DNA from: Vibrio neptunius
Lineage (GTDB): Bacteria > Pseudomonadota > Gammaproteobacteria > Enterobacterales > Vibrionaceae
Direction of reading: 5' to 3'
Length of the DNA stretch: 64,000 nt
Assembly: GCF_000967495.1 (NCBI RefSeq)
Contig: NZ_JXXU01000040.1
Span: 159,260 to 223,259, forward strand
Shown here piece by piece: positions 50,790 to 60,403 of the stretch. Each line of letters opens with the position of its first letter. Position 1 is the stretch's first letter. Under the pieces are notes generated by a model. That model saw only the letters and a list, made by a program, of their open reading frames with translations, was not told the origin of the DNA and did no database searches. The position numbers and the translations under genes are program-made.

Positions 50790-53081
50790 CTATTTAAAAC
50801 TTGTCCCTATAATCAAGTATATAGAATCGTAGTTTTGTTCTGTTCTGCCATAGCCAAACATGATTGGCCCAACGGGAGAATCAACCCCGGCAAACAGAGA
50901 ACCTGCAGCGTACAATGGCGCCGAATCGAGTTTGATGCTTGGATCTGACCAAACACCACCGTATTCAAAAGACGCACCTAAATAAAATGGTGAAGAAAAT
51001 AATCCAAAGTCATTGTCGAACCAACGGTAGCGATACACCAGACTACCAAACGCTTTGTTCTGACCAATCAAGCTATTACGTGGGATACCAGATAAATTGA
51101 GGAAGCCGCCAAGCTCTTTGGGGTCGATAATAAGAGAAGAATTTTTGCTTTCTACCACTCCAACATCGAGATTCGCAACCAAAGTATGACGCGAGAAGCT
51201 ATTGGCATAGACGATCTTAGCACCATATTCATACGCCGTATCTTCATCATGACCAGCGAAAACACTACCTGAACTGCCGACACTTTCATCATGTGACACT
51301 AGGTAATCCAGATTCAAGTACAGCCCTCTATTGGGCAAACTGTAGTTATCTAGGGTATCGATGCGATAATTGGCAAACGCACCTAATCGCTTAAATGAGA
51401 CGTCACCCAATGATGGCAGCGACGCGAGTTCTCCTGAGCCATCAGTATATCTGACACCGATTTTAAATCGTCGCCACAAAGTATCTTGATACCCAACAGC
51501 CCACTCGGATTCCCACTCAGTGAAAGATATCGGGAAAAAATCTTGAGTCGCTTTGAGTGACGGTACTTCTCCTCCATCCTTGGACACATTGACCTTTTCA
51601 TTGCTGAACGTGACGCCCAAAGTAGTGAACACGTCAGAACTGGAAAAAATTGGGCTATAAAACTCCCCTTCTATAAGTTTATCTGTGCCCATCTCAACAT
51701 TAAGAGTCAGTTCAGCGCCAAGCTCATTAATATCGGTAAAATTGGTCGATACCCCTATTGCGTATTGACTGTCAGTATCAAAGTCATCTTCGAGAAAGAA
51801 ACGGAAGTTGACATAGTTAGGACCCCAAGACTTTTCTTTGACGTTTACAATTAAAGCGTCCTGATCGTCAATTTTATCATAGCGATAAGTGATCAACTCA
51901 AAACGATCCAGCGCGTAAAGGTTCTGAACACCCTGCTCGACTTCGGACGTTTTATAGCGATGACCCGAATCAAGACCCAAGTGTTTTTTCAGCACATCAT
52001 CACTGTAATGAGTGTGGTTATGAATAACGACTTTATCGACCAGAATTTCATCGCCATATCTCAGTTTTCTACGTACATCTTCTTTGTGATCAATGTAATC
52101 CTGATACTCAGATGAAGACACGCTGTAGCGTTTGAGTGATGCTTGATTTTGAATGGCAATTTGATACCCCTTTTTAAACGCTTCGGGCATCTTGTTAAAC
52201 TCTGTCGTTTCCATATCGCCAACTTGTGGCTTAAGGAACACATCGTCTTCCGTCAGCGTCTTCGCTTGGCGATTAGTCGTGCTGCGCACTAAATAATTCG
52301 ACAATTGATCCGCTACGCTGAACAGAGTAGTAAAATCATCTTCGTCTTTGTAATCAGTACTGATATCAACTGCAATAACGATATCTGCGCCGAGATCTCG
52401 TGCAACATTGACAGGCATATTGTTGGTTACCCCACCATCCACCAGAAGCTGATCATTGAGTTCGTAGGGAGGTAACGCTCCAGGAACCGACATGCTAGCC
52501 ATCATGGCATCTACAAGGTAACCATTTTCGATAACAACAGGTTTGAGCTCAAGAATGTCAGTTGCGACTGAGCGATAAGGAATGGCAAGTTCATCAAAGG
52601 ATTTAAACGGTGGAAGGTTGCCAGACGATTCACGTAGGATTTTGAGCATTCCCTGCCCTTGCACAATGCCACGGGCAGCACGTACTTCCCCCCAGCCAAG
52701 ACCTAAATCTGTCGTCAGTTGGAATCTGTCTTCGTATTCTTTGTCACGCACACGACGCTGGCTACGATCAACCCGATCACGGTAGCCACGGTTCCAATCG
52801 ATGGTCTCAGTCAGGCTTTCAATTTCATCCGCACTCATGCCTGTTGCATACAAGCCACCCACATAAGCCCCCATACTGGTGCCCGTGATATAGTCGACTG
52901 GAATTCTGAGCTCTTCAAGCGCTTTCAAAACACCGATGTGCGCCGCCCCTTTGGCGCCACCACCAGCTAGAACCACCGCGATTTTTGGCCGTTCTGGTAC
53001 GGCATGTTCTCTTGTATCAGAAAGCACCATGCGCGGTAACACAAACGCAGATGTACATAAAAGCCAGGCTAGTTTTTTCAC
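50790..53081 (-). CDS. Patatin-like phospholipase with POTRA and outer-membrane barrel (type Vd, PlpD-like)
   Basis: A 763-residue surface protein. There is a signal peptide (about 1-21) and a patatin domain (about 33-230) with the oxyanion loop GGGAKGAAH, nucleophile GTSMG and catalytic Asp in LLVDGGVTNN. A POTRA domain follows (about 340-420: VDKVVIHNHTHYS and on), then a C-terminal 16-strand BamA-like beta-barrel. This is the layout of type Vd autotransporters such as Pseudomonas PlpD, in which the barrel carries a lipase to the cell surface. The start is GTG at 53081, 9 bases after GGGA. It lies downstream of mrcB on the same strand after 70 bases with a possible promoter. Confidence 0.92.
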   Translation of the reverse strand: MKKLAWLLCTSAFVLPRMVLSDTREHAVPERPKIAVVLAGGGAKGAAHIGVLKALEELRIPVDYITGTSMGAYVGGLYATGMSADEIESLTETIDWNRGYRDRVDRSQRRVRDKEYEDRFQLTTDLGLGWGEVRAARGIVQGQGMLKILRESSGNLPPFKSFDELAIPYRSVATDILELKPVVIENGYLVDAMMASMSVPGALPPYELNDQLLVDGGVTNNMPVNVARDLGADIVIAVDISTDYKDEDDFTTLFSVADQLSNYLVRSTTNRQAKTLTEDDVFLKPQVGDMETTEFNKMPEAFKKGYQIAIQNQASLKRYSVSSSEYQDYIDHKEDVRRKLRYGDEILVDKVVIHNHTHYSDDVLKKHLGLDSGHRYKTSEVEQGVQNLYALDRFELITYRYDKIDDQDALIVNVKEKSWGPNYVNFRFFLEDDFDTDSQYAIGVSTNFTDINELGAELTLNVEMGTDKLIEGEFYSPIFSSSDVFTTLGVTFSNEKVNVSKDGGEVPSLKATQDFFPISFTEWESEWAVGYQDTLWRRFKIGVRYTDGSGELASLPSLGDVSFKRLGAFANYRIDTLDNYSLPNRGLYLNLDYLVSHDESVGSSGSVFAGHDEDTAYEYGAKIVYANSFSRHTLVANLDVGVVESKNSSLIIDPKELGGFLNLSGIPRNSLIGQNKAFGSLVYRYRWFDNDFGLFSSPFYLGASFEYGGVWSDPSIKLDSAPLYAAGSLFAGVDSPVGPIMFGYGRTEQNYDSIYLIIGTSFK

Positions 53082-53151
53082 TCTAGAGTTCCCGTATTAT
53101 TCGCATACGTACAGAAGTCGATGGTTTTATATTATTGACACAAGCAACTGT

Positions 53152-55512
53152 TTACCAACTAAATATGTTCTTTATCCACTGAGTAGGCTGACTGTCACAT
53201 TGCTGTTGAAGCACACCATTTTTATCCCAAACGGGTAACTTAAACGAATTCTTACAGTCCAGTTGCAGGCTGCCTTGTTCTGTGGATGCAAAACCGAGGG
53301 TGCTGACTCCTTTTGGCCAAGGTAGCGACAGCTTTTCCGGTATGCGGTGATTGAGATATTCCGCATAGACTCTTAACGCACCGCTGGAGCCCGTAAGCTT
53401 GGTTGGCTTATTATCATCTCGGCCAAGCCAGATAGTTGTCACTTCGCGTCCATCAACACCAACGAACCAGCTGTCACGCGTATCGTTACTGGTCCCGGTT
53501 TTCCCTGCTAACGCCGCCCAGCCAAACTGGCTGTTGAGATAACGGCCAGTGCCCTCCAAAACGCCCCGTTTCATAGCATAGGTCGTCAACCAAGCGGCTT
53601 GCTGGTCAATAGTTTGAGACATGCGCGGCAGTGACTGAAAAAGGGCATTACCTTCTAAGTCAACCACAGAGCGTAGCGCAGACAATGGCGCTTTCTTACC
53701 CGAATTGGTCAACGTCTGATACATCTGCGCGACCTGAAATGGCGTCAATGTGAAAGAACCAAGAAACATTGATGGCACTGGACGGATTTCATTGCGATCG
53801 ACCCCCAACTTTTCCAAAGTATTGACAACATTTGGAATGCCGAGCTGCATACCCAGCTGCACTGTAGGTACATTGAGAGATTTTGCCAACGCCATGTACA
53901 AAGGGACATCCCCGCGGAACTTACGATCATAGTTACGCGGCGACCAAACGCTGCCTTTTGAACCCTTAAGGCTGATGGGTTTATCGTGCAAAGTGGTAGC
54001 AAGATTGTACTTATCAGGCTGTTCCAGAGCAGTGAGATAGACCGCTGGTTTAGCTAGTGAGCCAATTTGACGACTGGCGTTCAACGCACGATTGAATCCG
54101 TCATAGCCTGTCCGCTTACCTCCGACCATAGCACGAATTTCTCCGGTATGGCGGTCAACGGCGATTGCAGCCCCTTCAAGCGATTTACCTGCGATTTTAC
54201 TAAGCTGAGGTATTTTCTTGGCAATGGCCTGCTCCAACTCTTGTTGAGAAACTGGATCGAGAGATGTAAACACCCTGAGGCCAATATCCGACTGAAACGC
54301 CTCACCAACTTTCTCTTTCAGCTCAATCTTCAACTGCTGGAAGTAAGCCGGTTGCCGGCTCGCAATACGCGGATTATCCTGAATATCCAGCGGACGACTC
54401 GCCGCCATGTCGTACTGGTTAGCGCTCAGGATCCCCTGCTGCATCATCAGACGAAGCACTAAGTCTCGACGTTCTTTGGCTCGCTCCGGGAAACGCACTG
54501 GGTTGTAGTAAGATGGCCCCTTAACCATACCCACCAACAACGCCAACTGGTCAATGCGCAGTTCTTGAATCGGCTGTCCAAAATATAGGCGAGAAGCCAG
54601 TCCAAAGCCGTGAATGGCTTCTCCACGACTTTGCCCTAAATACACTTCATTCAGATAGCCTTCCAGAATGCGATCTTTGCTGTAGCGATAATCGATGATC
54701 AATGCCATGTAGGCTTCACGGACCTTACGCCACAGCGTTCGGTCACTGGAGAGGAAAATATTCTTCGCGAGCTGCTGCGTTAGGGTGCTCCCCCCTTGCA
54801 CCGTGCGGCCCGCCTTAACGTTGGCAACTAATGCACGGGCAATGGCAAACGGTGAGACGCCATCATGCTGATAAAAATCTCTGTCTTCAGTCGCCAGCAA
54901 CGCATCCACCATGACCTCAGGAAACTGATCACGCCTTAAGAACAGGCGCTGTTCATCGTGATTTTTCTCCAACATCCCCAACATCTTCGGCTCGACCCGC
55001 AAATAACCAAGGTCTCCCGCTGATTCGAGCGACTGAATACGAAGTAAGCCTGAACCATCAAAGTGCAGCATCACATGGCGATCTGGCTCTGGCCCATCGG
55101 TAAACTCAAACGGGCGGCGAATCAGTTCAATTTTAGTTGACGACGACGAATATTCACCTGGATAACGGGGCTGACGTACTTTACGGTAATTGAGTACATC
55201 GAGTTCATTGCGAACTTCCTGAATCGAGATCGAATCACCCGGAGAAAGGTTAAGAATGCGAGCGTAAACCACGGTCGGCAAGTCAAACAACTGTCCTTCA
55301 AAACGCTGTTTAACCACACTGTCTAGGTAAATGCCGACAAACAATAACAAAGCAAACCCAGCTAAACCTAGCTTCCAAGTCACCCCCCATAGAGTTTTTA
55401 ACCAGCGACGTTGGCCATTTGGCGTGGTTTTACGTTTCACTGTTGCCCGCTTGCGAGCAGGCTTTTTCGTTGCTTTGGTTTTACTGCTCGCAGGTGTTTT
55501 TTTCTTGGTCAT
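53152..55512 (-). CDS. mrcB: Bifunctional penicillin-binding protein 1B
   Basis: Class A PBP that polymerises and cross-links peptidoglycan. A basic Lys/Arg/Thr cytoplasmic tail (1-38) precedes one membrane helix (about 45-68) and a UB2H-type domain (about 75-165) that binds the outer-membrane activator LpoB in E. coli. Then come a GT51 glycosyltransferase with EDRDFYQHDG and GGSTLTQQLAKN, and a transpeptidase with SLAK, SLN and KTGTSND motifs. At 786 residues it is shorter than the E. coli protein (844) at the C-terminus. It begins two bases after hrpB ends, giving an hrpB-mrcB operon. Confidence 0.96.
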   Translation of the reverse strand: MTKKKTPASSKTKATKKPARKRATVKRKTTPNGQRRWLKTLWGVTWKLGLAGFALLLFVGIYLDSVVKQRFEGQLFDLPTVVYARILNLSPGDSISIQEVRNELDVLNYRKVRQPRYPGEYSSSSTKIELIRRPFEFTDGPEPDRHVMLHFDGSGLLRIQSLESAGDLGYLRVEPKMLGMLEKNHDEQRLFLRRDQFPEVMVDALLATEDRDFYQHDGVSPFAIARALVANVKAGRTVQGGSTLTQQLAKNIFLSSDRTLWRKVREAYMALIIDYRYSKDRILEGYLNEVYLGQSRGEAIHGFGLASRLYFGQPIQELRIDQLALLVGMVKGPSYYNPVRFPERAKERRDLVLRLMMQQGILSANQYDMAASRPLDIQDNPRIASRQPAYFQQLKIELKEKVGEAFQSDIGLRVFTSLDPVSQQELEQAIAKKIPQLSKIAGKSLEGAAIAVDRHTGEIRAMVGGKRTGYDGFNRALNASRQIGSLAKPAVYLTALEQPDKYNLATTLHDKPISLKGSKGSVWSPRNYDRKFRGDVPLYMALAKSLNVPTVQLGMQLGIPNVVNTLEKLGVDRNEIRPVPSMFLGSFTLTPFQVAQMYQTLTNSGKKAPLSALRSVVDLEGNALFQSLPRMSQTIDQQAAWLTTYAMKRGVLEGTGRYLNSQFGWAALAGKTGTSNDTRDSWFVGVDGREVTTIWLGRDDNKPTKLTGSSGALRVYAEYLNHRIPEKLSLPWPKGVSTLGFASTEQGSLQLDCKNSFKLPVWDKNGVLQQQCDSQPTQWIKNIFSW

Positions 55513-55514
55513 GA

Positions 55515-57968
55515 TTACAGTTGTCGTTTAGTTTTGGTCGTTGCCATATGGTTAGCCGGATCGTCTGGCCAAACATGCTTGGGGTAGCGCCCTTTCATTT
55601 CTTTTTGCACATCTTTATATGCACCAGACCAGAAGCTCGCTAAATCACCTGTGACTTGGAGAGGCCGTTGTGCTGGAGAGAGTAATTCCATAACCAACGT
55701 TTTGCGGCCATCAGCAATGTTTGGCGACCTCTGCTCACCAAACATTTCTTGCATACGAACAGAAAGCACAGGCTCTTGGCCTTGTTGATAGCGTATCTTC
55801 TTCTTTGAACCTGTAGGCACGACGTAGTGTGTCGGTAGCCATTGGTCAATTTCCTGATTAAGTGGCCAAGCGATATAGGCCATCAGAGCAGGTCCCAAAT
55901 CCACTTTAGCTAGCGCTTTGATTGAACTTACTCCAACCAGATAAGGCTCTAACCAAGTCTCAAGATTTTCCAACAATTCTGCATCGGAAACACCGGGCCA
56001 TTGATGTTCTGGCAACCATTCAGCAGCACATCGGATGCGTTCAAGAGTGTCTTTGCTTCTATCGGACCAGTTTAATATATCTAACCCTTTGCGACGTACA
56101 CAATTTAGTAAAGCCTCGGTCATTTTTTGTTTGTCTGGCTCAGGGAGTGGACAACGCTCAATCACTAAGCGCCCCAGATTACGCTGATGTTCTGCTATCA
56201 ACCGCCCTTTTCGCTCATCCCAATCGACACTTTCTTTTGCCACAATCAATTGAGGAAGCCATTTCTCGATTGCAACGATATCTAGTTCTGCAGCAAGAAA
56301 AATTCTCGAGGAATCAGAGTAGCTGCGCATCAGATCAGCGACTACCAGATACTCAGCGGTCGCGAGGCGTTCATCATCGGCCATTTCAGCACCATGACCG
56401 TTCGCCAATAAGAACTTCCCCGTCTGCGATTTTCTTCGTTGACCGATACGGTCAGGAAAAGCCGTCGCCAAGATCACGGCGACTAATGACTCATCAATAG
56501 CCTCAAGAGAAAAATTTATCGACAATTTACGTGCTAACACTTGGCCACGTTGCTGCGCGACTTTCTGTTTACTGTGAACACCGCGCTTAAAGCGATCAAC
56601 ACTGTGCATGAAATCGAGGACGTTATGTTCCGGTTCTTCTAGTAAACTAGCCACCGCTGAGGCTGTATTCTTCCAAACTTGCAGTTCAGTGTGCACCAAC
56701 ATCGCCGCAATTCGCGGCTCAACGCCGAGTTCATTTGTCAGGCGGCCATGTTCGGTTAACTGGTATTTGTCATCCAAAAGTCCCAGTTTGTTGAGCAAAC
56801 GACGTGATTGATTCAGGCTATTCTGAGGAGGGACATCGAGCCACTTCAGTTCAGCAGCATTCGCTGCGCCCCACTGTGCTAATTCTAATGCTAATGCTGC
56901 CAAATCTGAGTGAAGAATTTCAGCCTGTGGGACTTCTGGTTGCTGATTCAACTGGCTTTCACTATACAGACGCAGGCAAATTCCGGGTTCAATACGCCCA
57001 GCACGACCAGCCCGCTGTACCGCTGAAGATTGCGCAATTCTGCTTTGTTCCAGTTTTGTCACACCACTTTTTAAATCAAACTTCGCGACTCGTTCTAACC
57101 CTGCATCCACGACCAAGCGAATTCCTTCGATGGTTATTGACGTTTCAGCAATATTGGTCGCTAGCACCACCTTACGCTTACCATTTTTTGCTGGCTGAAT
57201 GGCCGCGTGCTGCTGAGCAAAACCAAGTTGCCCGTATAAAGGGCATACTTCGACGTTATCTGGCAGGTCACTCATTCTATCAGCAACACGCTTTATTGCC
57301 GCGACACCAGGTAAAAAAGCCAAAACAGAACCGGATTCTTTGCTCATTAGCGAAGCAATTTGTTTGGCCATCACCTCTTCCAATCGCTCATTGGGCTTTA
57401 GTGGCTGATAGCGATATTCAACGGGAAAACTGCGACCTTGAGATTCAATATATGCCGCATCCGGCATCAGTTGTCTTAATGCTCGTTGGTCAAGTGTTGC
57501 CGACATTACTACCAGTTTTAGATCCTCTCGAAGAGCATCTTGAATCTCAAGACTAAATGCCAAGGCGGTATCAGCATGAATACTACGCTCGTGAAATTCA
57601 TCAAAAATTAGTAGTGAGACACCATCCAGTTCAGGATCTGACTGGACCATTCGGGTCAGGATTCCTTCGGTGACAATCTCTAATTTAGTCTCTGGGCCTA
57701 TCTGGGTTTCTCCCCGCACTCGATACCCTACTTGCTGTCCGACCTTTTCTCCCAGTTGCTGAGCCAAATAACGAGCAATATTGCGTGCAGCTAAGCGTCT
57801 AGGTTCAAGCATTATAATTTTCCCATCCACGACGCTCTCGCGAAGTAATTGCAGAGGAAAGCGGGTCGATTTACCGGCACCGGGCGCAGCTTTGAGGATA
57901 ACTTGAGAACGAGTTCGCACGCTTGAGAGTAGCTCATGCATCACGCTCTCGATAGGCAGCTGTGACAA
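55515..57968 (-). CDS. hrpB: ATP-dependent DExH helicase HrpB
   Basis: DEAH-box RNA helicase-like protein, 817 residues. Walker A is APGAGKSTRF, the Walker B DExH is DEFHERS, motif III is MSATLD, and motif VI is QRAGRAGR. The HA2 and C-terminal HrpB domain end in KGRYPKHVWPDDPAN, the family's diagnostic tail. I place the start at TTG 57968, eight bases after AAGG, because the following SQLPIESVMHELL aligns with the E. coli N-terminus; the frame stays open to another TTG at 58040 that would overlap divergent sfsA. Biological role unclear. Confidence 0.93.
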   Translation of the reverse strand: MSQLPIESVMHELLSSVRTRSQVILKAAPGAGKSTRFPLQLLRESVVDGKIIMLEPRRLAARNIARYLAQQLGEKVGQQVGYRVRGETQIGPETKLEIVTEGILTRMVQSDPELDGVSLLIFDEFHERSIHADTALAFSLEIQDALREDLKLVVMSATLDQRALRQLMPDAAYIESQGRSFPVEYRYQPLKPNERLEEVMAKQIASLMSKESGSVLAFLPGVAAIKRVADRMSDLPDNVEVCPLYGQLGFAQQHAAIQPAKNGKRKVVLATNIAETSITIEGIRLVVDAGLERVAKFDLKSGVTKLEQSRIAQSSAVQRAGRAGRIEPGICLRLYSESQLNQQPEVPQAEILHSDLAALALELAQWGAANAAELKWLDVPPQNSLNQSRRLLNKLGLLDDKYQLTEHGRLTNELGVEPRIAAMLVHTELQVWKNTASAVASLLEEPEHNVLDFMHSVDRFKRGVHSKQKVAQQRGQVLARKLSINFSLEAIDESLVAVILATAFPDRIGQRRKSQTGKFLLANGHGAEMADDERLATAEYLVVADLMRSYSDSSRIFLAAELDIVAIEKWLPQLIVAKESVDWDERKGRLIAEHQRNLGRLVIERCPLPEPDKQKMTEALLNCVRRKGLDILNWSDRSKDTLERIRCAAEWLPEHQWPGVSDAELLENLETWLEPYLVGVSSIKALAKVDLGPALMAYIAWPLNQEIDQWLPTHYVVPTGSKKKIRYQQGQEPVLSVRMQEMFGEQRSPNIADGRKTLVMELLSPAQRPLQVTGDLASFWSGAYKDVQKEMKGRYPKHVWPDDPANHMATTKTKRQL

Positions 57969-57990
57969 TGGAAAAACCTTATGGTGTAAT
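57962..57990 (+). promoter_or_regulatory. Possible sfsA promoter
   Basis: GTGACA (57962-57967), 17-base spacer, TGTAAT (57985-57990). It overlaps the first codon of hrpB and would give sfsA a leader of about 26 bases. Confidence 0.4.
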
Positions 57991-58022
57991 AATGTGAGTA
58001 TTGTACATAAATCCAGTCCCAA

Positions 58023-58736
58023 ATGAAGTTTGATCCCCAACTCGAATCAGCAATCCTAATTAAACGCTATAAACGTTTTTTGGCAGACATCCTATTGCCC
58101 GATAACAGCGAACGTACTATCCATTGTGCCAACACTGGCGCGATGACAGGGTGTGCAACTGCAGGCAACACGGTTTGGTACTCCACATCCGACAACCCGA
58201 AACGCAAATACCCTAACAGTTGGGAACTAACACAAACCTCGCATGGGCACTATATTTGCGTTAACACTGCGAGAGCCAATCAGTTAGCGGTAGAGGCCAT
58301 TGAATCGGGAGTTATCAGTGAATTACAGGGCTATGAAGAGCTGAAAACAGAGGTTAAATACGGCATTGAAAATAGTCGGATTGATATCTTGCTCAAGTCA
58401 CAACATCAACCAACGTGCTATATAGAAGTAAAAAGTGTTACGCTGTTCGATGAGGAACAGCAGGGACGGGGCTATTTTCCCGATGCAGTGACCACTCGTG
58501 GCCAGAAGCATCTGAGAGAGCTCACAGAAATGGCACAAAATGGAAGCAGAGCAGTACTTTTGTTCACTGTTTTACATTCAGGCATTGAAAAAGTCTCTCC
58601 AGCACACCATATAGACGCAAAATATTCACAATTGTTGAAAAGCGCACAAGGGCAAGGGGTGGAAGTTTTGTGCTACAAAGCAAAGCTTTCAAACACTGAG
58701 ATGAAATTGATGGAACGCATCGATTTCACCTGTTGA
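58023..58736 (+). CDS. sfsA: Sugar fermentation stimulation protein SfsA
   Basis: A 237-residue protein, the usual SfsA length, with an N-terminal OB-like domain and a C-terminal PD-(D/E)XK nuclease-like fold. The nuclease-like motif appears as NSRIDILL...CYIEVKSVTL. E. coli SfsA binds DNA and affects maltose metabolism; a nuclease activity is suspected but not established. No Shine-Dalgarno is visible in the 30 bases upstream of the ATG. It precedes dksA, as in E. coli. Confidence 0.94.
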   Translation: MKFDPQLESAILIKRYKRFLADILLPDNSERTIHCANTGAMTGCATAGNTVWYSTSDNPKRKYPNSWELTQTSHGHYICVNTARANQLAVEAIESGVISELQGYEELKTEVKYGIENSRIDILLKSQHQPTCYIEVKSVTLFDEEQQGRGYFPDAVTTRGQKHLRELTEMAQNGSRAVLLFTVLHSGIEKVSPAHHIDAKYSQLLKSAQGQGVEVLCYKAKLSNTEMKLMERIDFTC

Positions 58737-58873
58737 GAAAAAATGATGTCATCTTCACATTGACAACAAGTTTACGCTCCAGAGTTTGCCTCATATTGTT
58801 CTTTTTGCTATAGATAGCCGCCTTAAAATCTAACTGCGGGCGCAGTTGATTAGGTGTTAGTAGGAGATGCTGC

Positions 58874-59320
58874 ATGCCAGAACCGAAGAAAAAAGCGCTA
58901 GGCATCCTAGCCATTGCAGGGGTTGAGCCATATACAGAGAAGGCTGGTGAAGAATACATGTCACCGGAACAAATGGCTCATTTCACAAAAATTTTGACAG
59001 CATGGCGCAACCAGCTCAGGGAAGAAGTTGATCGCACCGTTCACCATATGCAGGATGAAGCGGCGAATTTCCCAGATCCAGTTGACCGTGCATCTCAAGA
59101 AGAAGAGTTCAGCCTTGAACTTCGTAACCGAGATCGCGAACGTCGTCTCATCAAAAAAATAGAGAAAACGTTAAACAAAATCGAAGAAGATGAGTTTGGC
59201 TTCTGTGATTCTTGTGGTGTCGAAATTGGCATTCGTCGCCTTGAAGCACGCCCGACCGCTGACCTGTGTATTGATTGTAAGACGCTGGCAGAAATTAAAG
59301 AAAAGCAGATGCAAGGCTAA
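58874..59320 (+). CDS. dksA: RNA polymerase-binding transcription factor DksA
   Basis: Works with ppGpp in the stringent response by entering the RNA polymerase secondary channel. The 148-residue protein has a coiled coil with tip DPVDRASQEEEF, which holds the two key aspartates. The zinc finger CDSCG-...-CIDC has all four cysteines. AGGAGATGCTGC precedes the ATG. A strong terminator follows, but the order sfsA-dksA-gluQ-pcnB-folK is conserved. Confidence 0.97.
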   Translation: MPEPKKKALGILAIAGVEPYTEKAGEEYMSPEQMAHFTKILTAWRNQLREEVDRTVHHMQDEAANFPDPVDRASQEEEFSLELRNRDRERRLIKKIEKTLNKIEEDEFGFCDSCGVEIGIRRLEARPTADLCIDCKTLAEIKEKQMQG

Positions 59321-59346
59321 GCACTTCGCGGTTAATAAACACGGTA

Positions 59347-59371
59347 AGAGGGAGCATACGCTCCCTTTTTG
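59347..59371 (+). terminator. Terminator of dksA
   Basis: Stem AGGGAGC/GCTCCCT (59349-59366), loop ATAC, five T, just upstream of gluQ. Confidence 0.9.
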
Positions 59372-59389
59372 ATTTTGATACGATAATAA

Positions 59390-60283
59390 ATGATGAGTTA
59401 CACAGGCCGTTTTGCACCATCCCCTTCTGGCCCATTACATTTTGGCTCTTTGATCGCCGCTTTAGGCAGCTACTTTCAAGCCAAGGCCCAACAGGGAAAA
59501 TGGTTGGTTAGAATCGAAGATCTCGACCCGCCTAGGGAGATGCCAGGCGCTGCAGACTTGATCCTTCGTACGCTCGACGCGTACCAACTCCACTGGGATG
59601 GTGAGGTTGTGTATCAAAGCCAACGACATGAGCGATACCAGGCCCAGATTGAACAGTGGTTGGGCTCATACCAAGCCTATTATTGCCAATGTACTCGTAA
59701 GCAAGTCAAAGCCATGGGTGGCTTTTATAATGGAGCGTGTCGTCATCGGCTACTCGACAATCAAAAAGAATGTGCCGTGCGTTTAACCATGACACATCCT
59801 GTTTATTGTTTTGACGATCAAAAGCACGGACAATTAAGTATCCCTAGTCAACTGGCAGATGAAGATTTTATTATAAAGCGTCGAGATGGATTGTTTGCTT
59901 ACAATCTTGCAGTAGTATTGGATGACATTGATCAAGGGGTCACAGAAGTGGTTAGGGGTGCAGATTTAATTGAGCCTACAGGTCGCCAAATAAGTATGTA
60001 TAACGTGTTGGGTGTCCCCCCTATCAGCTACCTCCATTTGCCATTGGCACTGGATAAGAATGGTCATAAATTATCCAAGCAAAATCATGCACCAGCCATT
60101 GATAACTGCCAGCCTAAACCAGCTTTAATCGAAGCAATGCGTTTTTTAGGTTTTGAGTTGCCAAAGGAAATAGAGCAAGCTAATGTCCCAGAAATCATTG
60201 AGTGGGGAGTCTCAAACTGGCAAGTTAACCAGTTACCAGACTCGACTGAGATCACACCAATATTCTCAAATCGCTCACTGTGA
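59390..60283 (+). CDS. gluQ: Glutamyl-Q tRNA(Asp) synthetase
   Basis: Truncated paralogue of glutamyl-tRNA synthetase that attaches glutamate to queuosine in the anticodon of tRNA-Asp. The 297-residue length and the lack of an anticodon-binding domain are diagnostic. The HIGH-like motif is in PSGPLHFGSL, the KMSKS loop is degenerate (HKLSKQNH), and a zinc site CQC...CRH is present. The first two codons are both ATG (59390, 59393). It lies only 18 bases beyond the dksA terminator, so expression may depend on read-through, as reported for other gammaproteobacterial gluQ genes. Confidence 0.95.
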   Translation: MMSYTGRFAPSPSGPLHFGSLIAALGSYFQAKAQQGKWLVRIEDLDPPREMPGAADLILRTLDAYQLHWDGEVVYQSQRHERYQAQIEQWLGSYQAYYCQCTRKQVKAMGGFYNGACRHRLLDNQKECAVRLTMTHPVYCFDDQKHGQLSIPSQLADEDFIIKRRDGLFAYNLAVVLDDIDQGVTEVVRGADLIEPTGRQISMYNVLGVPPISYLHLPLALDKNGHKLSKQNHAPAIDNCQPKPALIEAMRFLGFELPKEIEQANVPEIIEWGVSNWQVNQLPDSTEITPIFSNRSL

Positions 60284-60403
60284 GCTATCATTAGCCGCAA
60301 ATCCGCCCCTAGGGCATAAACAGAATCAGAAGCAAGTCCTGACTAGGCACACTCAAACGCAGCTCACAACCAAAGAGATCAGCGTGACGAGTCACTAAAG
60401 CAC

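Noticed and set aside
60345..60403. Possible non-AUG start for pcnB as in E. coli (AUU)
   Set aside because: The open stretch upstream of the ATG, bounded by an in-frame stop, has no AUU or other plausible start codon.
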